This document shows positions 7,327 through 11,152 of a stretch of DNA of 11,152 nt, piece by piece. The notes under the pieces are model-generated. The model was not told the origin of the DNA. It saw only the letters and a list, made by a program, of their open reading frames with translations, and searched no databases. A program made the position numbers and the translations under genes. The DNA comes from Nitrososphaerota archaeon (GTDB lineage Archaea; Thermoproteota; Nitrososphaeria; Nitrososphaerales; Nitrosopumilaceae), in assembly GCA_030611185.1 (NCBI GenBank), contig JAUWQG010000020.1, positions 1 to 11,152 on the forward strand. Reading direction: 5' to 3'. Each line of letters starts with the position of its first letter. Position 1 is the first letter of the stretch.

Positions 7327-8502
7327 TTGTCAAGTATATTCATGGTAAACGAACATGCATTAACTGTAAGTTTAGAAGAGTTTGGCCTAAGTAAATACGA
7401 AGCACAAGCTTATGTCACTCTCATATCAAAGGGCACTATTTCTGCAAGTGAGCTTGCCTATTATTCAGACCTTCCAAGAACTAAAGTATATCCAATTCTG
7501 TTAAAACTAGAAAATAAAAAACTCGCAATTATTTCCAAAAGCAAACCAATTATGTGTACAGCCATAGCACCTGAAGATGCATTTGATCCTATAATCCACG
7601 AGCAGATTAACAAGGTAAATGCAATGAATACTCTAGTTTCCAAGCTAAAAAAAGCAAGCGAGGAAAGCAGAAAATCACTAGGATCGGAGGAAAAGAGATA
7701 CTTTCAGATTGCTGCAAACAATGTTCTAAACCAATTAAAAACAATGATTGATGGCTCTAAAAATTCAATTCAAATTGCAGTTGATCAGTGGGGATTAGGA
7801 TTATTATCTGATTGTAAGGAACAGTTACTCTCAGTTACTAGAAGAAATCTCGATGTAAAATTGATAATTCCTACATCACATATTGGCTCAGAAGCATACA
7901 GGTCAATTCCTAATGGAATAAAAATTAGAGCATCAGATATTGTTCAGAATTGTTTTATTTTTGATGAGACTGAACTTTTGATAGTTAGTAATGAGAATGG
8001 TAAAGGAGCGAATTTTTCATCAACTGAAATTTTATGTAGTAATCAAAGTAAATTATTTTCAAATATTTGGAAAGGTGCAATAAAGACTGAATGTCTTGCA
8101 GACATGACTAAATTAGAGGCTCAAGAGACTTACAAGATTATCAAAATAATAAATGAAAATGGCCTTAGTCATATTTTGAACATTGCAATTGTCTCCAAAA
8201 AAACCGATATAGACATGATAAAACTTTTAGAGAAAAATGGAATTAACTTGAAATCAAAATCCTTAGATGATGTAATTGAGATGATGGATGCTGCAATGCA
8301 AATCATGTGCTCAGGTCACGTCAATTTTGATGCAAATTCAAAAAATATTACAGTAGAATCAAAATTAAACAGCGGACACTCCTTACCTTGGGTCTCTGTT
8401 TTAGACGGATATCTGCAGAAAAAAGGCTACAAGACAAGAATGGTTTTCCAAAATAACTCTAGCAAGGGAGAGAAAACCCACATCAAAATATCTAAAAACT
8501 AA
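7327..8502 (+). CDS. TrmB-family transcriptional regulator
   Basis: The 391-residue protein opens with the TrmB winged-helix domain (about 15-75): SLEEFGLSKYEAQAYVTL, then ISASELAYYSDLPRTKVYPIL, in which the second half is the recognition helix, then the wing. A short helical linker (about 88-118) may dimerise. Residues about 120-260 resemble the phospholipase-D-like fold found behind TrmB HTH domains (IQIAVDQWGLG, LDVKLIIPTSH, FIFDETELLIVSNENG) without an HKD catalytic motif. An extra domain (about 270-391) is of unknown type and may bind a ligand. TrmB proteins often sense sugars or other metabolites; the ligand here is unknown. It is divergent from the cdv genes and 28 bp ahead of a RidA gene, so it may control either. 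Start is TTG 7327 or the in-frame ATG at 7342. Confidence 0.82.
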   Translation: MSSIFMVNEHALTVSLEEFGLSKYEAQAYVTLISKGTISASELAYYSDLPRTKVYPILLKLENKKLAIISKSKPIMCTAIAPEDAFDPIIHEQINKVNAMNTLVSKLKKASEESRKSLGSEEKRYFQIAANNVLNQLKTMIDGSKNSIQIAVDQWGLGLLSDCKEQLLSVTRRNLDVKLIIPTSHIGSEAYRSIPNGIKIRASDIVQNCFIFDETELLIVSNENGKGANFSSTEILCSNQSKLFSNIWKGAIKTECLADMTKLEAQETYKIIKIINENGLSHILNIAIVSKKTDIDMIKLLEKNGINLKSKSLDDVIEMMDAAMQIMCSGHVNFDANSKNITVESKLNSGHSLPWVSVLDGYLQKKGYKTRMVFQNNSSKGEKTHIKISKN

Positions 8503-8530
8503 AATCAGCTAAGAAATAGTCACAAAACAC

Positions 8531-8986
8531 TTGATTGAAGAAAAAATAGAATCACTTGGAATAAAACTCCCAAGCCCTCCAACTCCTGCAGGGTCTTATG
8601 TTGCAGTGGTTAAAACTGGAAATTTGTTGTTTATTTCAGGCCAGATTCCAATGGTTGATGGAAAGTTACTATACACTGGAAAAGTTACAGATGAGAATCT
8701 AGAGACTGCTCAAAAATCAGCCAAAACTTGTGCCATTAACATTTTAGCACAGCTAAAAAGAGAACTTGGAGATTTTGAAAAAGTTTCAAAAATTGTTAGA
8801 CTCTCAGGATTTGTAAATTCTGATCCAGAATTTTCACAGCATCCAAAAGTAATCAATGCAGCATCAGACTTGCTCCATGAGATTTTCGGAGAAAAAGGGA
8901 TACACTCTAGAATTGCAGTAGGGGTTGCAAACTTGCCATTAAATTCAATGACTGAAATTGATGCAATAGTTGAGGTTACAGAATAA
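8531..8986 (+). CDS. RidA/YjgF/UK114-family protein
   Basis: RidA-type enzymes hydrolyse reactive enamine/imine intermediates released by PLP enzymes; other members have different roles. The 151-residue protein fits the longer subfamily with an N-terminal extension (SLGIKLPSPPTPAGSYV). Core motifs are FISGQIP (34-40), the conserved helix TAQKSAKTCAINILAQL (59-75), GFVNSDPEF (93-101) and SRIAVGVANLP (126-136). Arg127 aligns with the substrate-carboxylate-binding Arg105 of E. coli RidA, and the final EIDAIVEV matches the family end, so it is probably active as an imine deaminase. The start is a TTG at 8531 without a Shine-Dalgarno. It is 28 bp after the regulator gene on the same strand, so the two are probably one transcript. 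Confidence 0.88.
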   Translation: MIEEKIESLGIKLPSPPTPAGSYVAVVKTGNLLFISGQIPMVDGKLLYTGKVTDENLETAQKSAKTCAINILAQLKRELGDFEKVSKIVRLSGFVNSDPEFSQHPKVINAASDLLHEIFGEKGIHSRIAVGVANLPLNSMTEIDAIVEVTE

Positions 8987-9005
8987 TTTTCAATTTGGAA
9001 ATTAT

Positions 9006-9014
9006 CTTAAATAG
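9006..9014 (+). promoter_or_regulatory. TATA box for the small cysteine-rich gene pair
   Basis: CTTAAATAG is centred 26 bp before the TTG at 9036, the normal archaeal TATA-to-start distance, predicting a leaderless mRNA beginning at that TTG. The T-run just after it (9015-9021) may also end the upstream RidA transcript. Confidence 0.4.
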
Positions 9015-9035
9015 ATTTTTTCATTCCTTACTTTA

Positions 9036-9233
9036 TTGGCACAAACATGTACTGGATTATGTGAACGACTAAAACCTCAAGGAATGTCAAATAATCTTAG
9101 ATATCTTTCAGGACAAAAGTGGTGTTCTCTTTGTGCATTGTTTTTCCATACTGAAGAATACGTATGCAAGTGCTGTAAAACTAGATTAAGATCAAAACCT
9201 AGGAGTAAACGCTATGAGTTGCCAAGAATGTAA
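9036..9233 (+). CDS. Small cysteine-rich, probable zinc-binding protein
   Basis: This 65-residue basic protein has seven cysteines: Cys5 and Cys9 (CTGLC), Cys30 and Cys33 (CSLC), and Cys44, Cys46 and Cys47 (CKCC). The spacing suggests one or two zinc sites. The last 18 residues are rich in Arg and Lys (RLRSKPRSKRYELPR), so nucleic-acid binding is plausible. I do not recognise a named family. The start is TTG 9036, supported by a well-spaced TATA element and the absence of a Shine-Dalgarno (leaderless). It overlaps the next small gene by 20 nt. Composition and codon use match the neighbours. Confidence 0.7.
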   Translation: MAQTCTGLCERLKPQGMSNNLRYLSGQKWCSLCALFFHTEEYVCKCCKTRLRSKPRSKRYELPRM

Positions 9234-9360
9234 CCATGAAAAAGGAAAATGTAATTGTCTTTGTTGCTGCTCGCTTTCTCAAGTTGGATGCCCAATGTGC
9301 ATACCTGCAGTTTTAGGATATAGGCAAGTAAAGAAAATAATTAGAAAAATGAAAAAATAA
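9214..9360 (+). CDS. 48-residue cysteine-rich small protein
   Basis: ATG at 9214-9216 is preceded by a good Shine-Dalgarno AGGAG (9201-9205) at 8-nt spacing, rare in this window. The frame runs 48 codons to TAA at 9358-9360. Nine of the first 29 residues are cysteine: CQEC (3 and 6), CNCLCCC (13, 15, 17-19) and CPMC (26 and 29). A basic helix follows (YRQVKKIIRKMKK). The pattern of CxxC pairs fits a small metal-binding or zinc-ribbon protein; the cluster of five cysteines in seven residues is metallothionein-like. It overlaps the preceding cysteine-rich gene by 20 nt and is probably translated by reinitiation from the same mRNA. No family recognised. Confidence 0.68.
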   Translation: MSCQECNHEKGKCNCLCCCSLSQVGCPMCIPAVLGYRQVKKIIRKMKK

Positions 9361-9400
9361 ATTTATAAAATTAGTTCCCAAGTTTCACAAAATCTAATGT

Positions 9401-9706
9401 TTAATCAGACTCAGCATTACAACTTGGAATCTTTCCATGTTCCTTCTCATAATCCTCTAACATCTGTTTTTGTCTCTCTTGTGGATTTTCAACAAATATT
9501 CTTTGATAGGAACGGGTCTTTTGTTTACAAGCGTTATTCTCAAAGTCTTCGTTCACATACTTTTCAAATGTTTGCTGAAGATTTTCACTTGCTCCAATGT
9601 AAATTGCATCTGAATTTTTATCGTAAAGAACATACACACCAGGTTTGGCCTTAACAAACTGAGCACTTTGAATCCAAACACTGACCTTATCTTCAAGAAG
9701 TTCCAT
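9401..9706 (-). CDS. GIY-YIG domain protein, possibly catalytically degenerate
   Basis: The GIY-YIG fold is shown by GVYVLYD (GIY position) followed 11 residues later by IYIGASENL (YIG position), then a helical region and a closing KIPSCN whose Asn fits the family's final conserved Asn. Total length is about 101 residues, as in stand-alone members. The family includes structure-specific and homing nucleases. The arginine usually found in the helix after YIG (NLRxR) is replaced here by NLQQTF, so cleavage activity is doubtful. The start is taken as ATG 9704-9706 because the TATA-like CTTAATAT (9737-9730) lies 26-27 bp before it, predicting a leaderless mRNA. An in-frame GTG at 9718 would add four residues. 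It faces the cysteine-rich gene pair tail to tail with 40 bp between. Confidence 0.72.
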   Translation of the reverse strand: MELLEDKVSVWIQSAQFVKAKPGVYVLYDKNSDAIYIGASENLQQTFEKYVNEDFENNACKQKTRSYQRIFVENPQERQKQMLEDYEKEHGKIPSCNAESD

Positions 9707-9729
9707 GATAGGTTTCACTTACACTTGTG

Positions 9730-9737
9730 ATATTAAG
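9730..9737 (-). promoter_or_regulatory. TATA-like element for the GIY-YIG gene
   Basis: The minus strand reads CTTAATAT centred about 27 bp ahead of the ATG at 9706, the distance expected for a leaderless archaeal transcript. It lies in the 52-bp gap after the membrane-protein gene. Confidence 0.33.
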
Positions 9738-9758
9738 ATAGACATAACAAATACAAAA

Positions 9759-10247
9759 TTATTTAAAATTTTCAAGTTTTTGAGCACGTTTTTCTTTTCT
9801 TAACTTGTATGCAGTCAAACCATTGAATCCAAAAATTATTGCAAGGCCCAAGTATGCCAGAGTTTGACTATGCTCAATTAGTACTGCAGAAACACCAGTC
9901 CCGACAACACTTGGAAGTAAAGATAACGCATAGAGCCACCAACCACAACACCCCAGGGGGACGAGTGAGAAAAAGGAGAAAAACGAGGTAGCAGCTGTAC
10001 TACCAGAGCTTCCACCAAATGCTTTTTTCTTTACATTTAGCTTGCAGCCAAGCAGTTTGCTTTTTTCCGATAGAAAAATTTGCATTCCAACACCTACACC
10101 CATTCCAACAATTACAATTGCATTTAGTTGGAAGGCAGCATTGATTGCATCAAGTGGACCTAATGCAGGAGTAGTGACAACTACCACAGTCAAATAAATC
10201 ACAATAGTTAGAATTCCAACTAGAATGGATTTCTGGATTGGATTCAT
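9759..10247 (-). CDS. Small integral membrane protein with a Cys-Cys motif
   Basis: The protein has 162 residues from the ATG at 10245-10247. Four hydrophobic segments are visible: about 6-26 (ILVGILTIVIYLTVVVVTT), 37-60 (LNAIVIVGMGVGVGMQIFL), 87-117 (a long segment containing VPLGCCGWWLYALSLLP), and 128-147 (LAYLGLAIIFGFNGLTAY), ending in a basic tail that should face the cytoplasm. A loop between helices 2 and 3 is basic, then Gly/Ser-rich (KKKAFGGSSGSTAATS). The adjacent cysteines at about 100-101 sit near the membrane and could bind metal or be redox active; this is a guess. I do not recognise a named family. The ATG is favoured by AGGTG (10260-10256) 8 nt before it; in-frame GTGs at 10253 and 10256 overlap the upstream stop and are alternatives. 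It is co-transcribed with the DUF3179 gene. Confidence 0.7.
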   Translation of the reverse strand: MNPIQKSILVGILTIVIYLTVVVVTTPALGPLDAINAAFQLNAIVIVGMGVGVGMQIFLSEKSKLLGCKLNVKKKAFGGSSGSTAATSFFSFFSLVPLGCCGWWLYALSLLPSVVGTGVSAVLIEHSQTLAYLGLAIIFGFNGLTAYKLRKEKRAQKLENFK

Positions 10248-10249
10248 AA

Positions 10250-11152
10250 TCACCACACCTCAGTATCAGGATGAAAAGCAGCCCATTCAAACCAAAACCC
10301 AGGCTCAATTGACTTTCGAATTAACTCACTCCCCTCAAGTGATCCTGAAATTGCAACACCGTCATAGTTCCACTCTGATTTTGTTTTGGTGTCTAGAATT
10401 TTTTCATCAGTAAACTCAAATTCTAAAACCTCGCCATTTAGATTTCTATCAAAGGCTCTAGAGTTTTGCTCAAATTTGGATACCAGCATCAATGACGTCT
10501 CGCCAATATCATCATTGATGACATTATGAAGCTCGACATCGTTTTGTTTGTAAGCTTTGTAGATGCCATCTTCATGAAATCCCAAAATAATTTCTTTAGG
10601 ATGCATTCTGTCATCTTGATTATCTATTGGAAAAATTATTCGAGGATCAGTATAGTAATCCCCATAAGGGTCTGTGGCATATGAGCGAAGATGTCCAGTA
10701 TCAGTAGTTAATACCAATGTATCAGGATGAAGTTTCTTCCAATCACCCCAAGTAATTACATCAAATGGAATTGTCTTTAATTGCATTCCAGTTAATTCAC
10801 CAGTGACAGCAAGTCCAAGCCCCTGACTCCAATAGGATTCAGTCCATCTATCATACATTAGTAAATTGCTGTTGTATAATTTTCCAGAAGTTCCAAATTC
10901 AACTTCATTTCCATCAATGATTCGCTCAAAGACCTGATTGGTATAACACAAAGGACAGTATGTTACTGCAACAGGAATATCACCTACTCTATCATTTACA
11001 ATCTCATGCCATACCAAAATAAAAAGCGGATATGCCCTAACATCACCGTTAATCTCCAGACCAATCACGACATCAGAGTCTGATACAAACGCAGAACCTT
11101 GGACTTCAGCAAATTTTGGATCATCAATTGAAGGAATTCCATCCTTTGGAGG
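10250..11152 (-). CDS. DUF3179 family protein (5' end outside the window)
   Basis: The frame is open to the right edge, so only the last 300 residues are seen. The wording is typical of DUF3179: PPKDGIPSIDDPKF, then VVIGLEINGDVRAYPLFIL, WHEIVND, VAVTYCPLCYTNQVFER, FGTSGKLYNSNLLMYDR, and TESYWSQ, with FEWAAFHPDTEVW at the end. The CPLC pair (residues 66 and 69 here) is the family hallmark and may bind metal or form a disulfide. The function of DUF3179 is not known; many members carry an N-terminal signal peptide, which would be upstream of the window. The GTG at 11066-11068 is internal (it follows conserved family sequence), not the start. The TGA overlaps the region of the next gene's possible GTG starts, and both are probably one operon. 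Confidence 0.88.
   Translation of the reverse strand, partial: PPKDGIPSIDDPKFAEVQGSAFVSDSDVVIGLEINGDVRAYPLFILVWHEIVNDRVGDIPVAVTYCPLCYTNQVFERIIDGNEVEFGTSGKLYNSNLLMYDRWTESYWSQGLGLAVTGELTGMQLKTIPFDVITWGDWKKLHPDTLVLTTDTGHLRSYATDPYGDYYTDPRIIFPIDNQDDRMHPKEIILGFHEDGIYKAYKQNDVELHNVINDDIGETSLMLVSKFEQNSRAFDRNLNGEVLEFEFTDEKILDTKTKSEWNYDGVAISGSLEGSELIRKSIEPGFWFEWAAFHPDTEVW

Noticed and set aside
7461..7643. Minus-strand hydrophobic 60-residue frame inside the regulator gene
   Set aside because: It is antisense to the winged-helix coding region.
9397..9654. Plus-strand frame opposite the GIY-YIG gene
   Set aside because: The minus strand encodes a recognisable GIY-YIG domain; this frame has none.
10225..10413. 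Plus-strand frame at the DUF3179/membrane gene junction
   Set aside because: It lies antisense to two well-supported genes.
1..11152. tRNA genes, CRISPR repeats, insertion sequences, integrase or attachment sites
   Set aside because: Scanned by eye on both strands; no tRNA-like T-arm, regular repeat array, terminal inverted repeats or transposase motif was seen.

Overview
The window is AT-rich and gene-dense. It looks like a chromosomal segment of an ammonia-oxidising-type archaeon of the Nitrososphaerota (Thaumarchaeota), most likely Nitrosopumilales. The main evidence is a Vps4-type AAA ATPase of the Cdv cell-division system with an MIT domain, sitting behind an ESCRT-III-like gene. Supporting signs are a long TrmB-type regulator, many TTG/GTG starts, few Shine-Dalgarno sites, probable leaderless promoters and tightly overlapping genes. 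The lineage is inferred from protein sequence only.

Layout. Bases 1-411 (+) hold the 3' end of a metallophosphoesterase gene. It meets carB end to end. Bases 412-4831 (-) hold carA and carB, the two subunits of carbamoyl-phosphate synthetase (pyrimidine and arginine supply), with overlapping genes. Bases 4934-7182 (-) form a three-gene unit: a divergent ESCRT-III/CdvB-like protein, an unknown acidic helical protein, and CdvC/Vps4. A 144-bp divergent intergenic region separates it from a TrmB-family regulator and a RidA-family protein (7327-8986, +). Two small overlapping cysteine-rich genes follow (9036-9360, +); the second is only 48 residues. The right end (-) carries a DUF3179 protein cut by the window edge, an overlapping four-helix membrane protein, and a GIY-YIG domain protein.

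The most striking observation is in carB. The expected protein (about 1079 residues) is interrupted after residue 25 by exactly 21 nt containing an in-frame TAA. This segment folds, together with the adjoining exon, into the geometry recognised by archaeal tRNA-splicing endonuclease: a 4-bp inner helix, a 4-bp central helix, and 3-nt bulges. Cutting each bulge between its second and third nucleotide restores the universally conserved GEFDYSG stretch. This is a strong candidate for a tiny bulge-helix-bulge (BHB) intron in a protein-coding mRNA. The same gene also has an in-frame TAG at codon 1007, followed by 72 well-conserved codons of the allosteric domain. It also seems to start at a CTG preceded by a strong Shine-Dalgarno sequence. 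Either carB depends on RNA splicing (and possibly readthrough), or it is a gene beginning to decay.

No tRNA, rRNA, CRISPR array, insertion sequence or integrase was seen.
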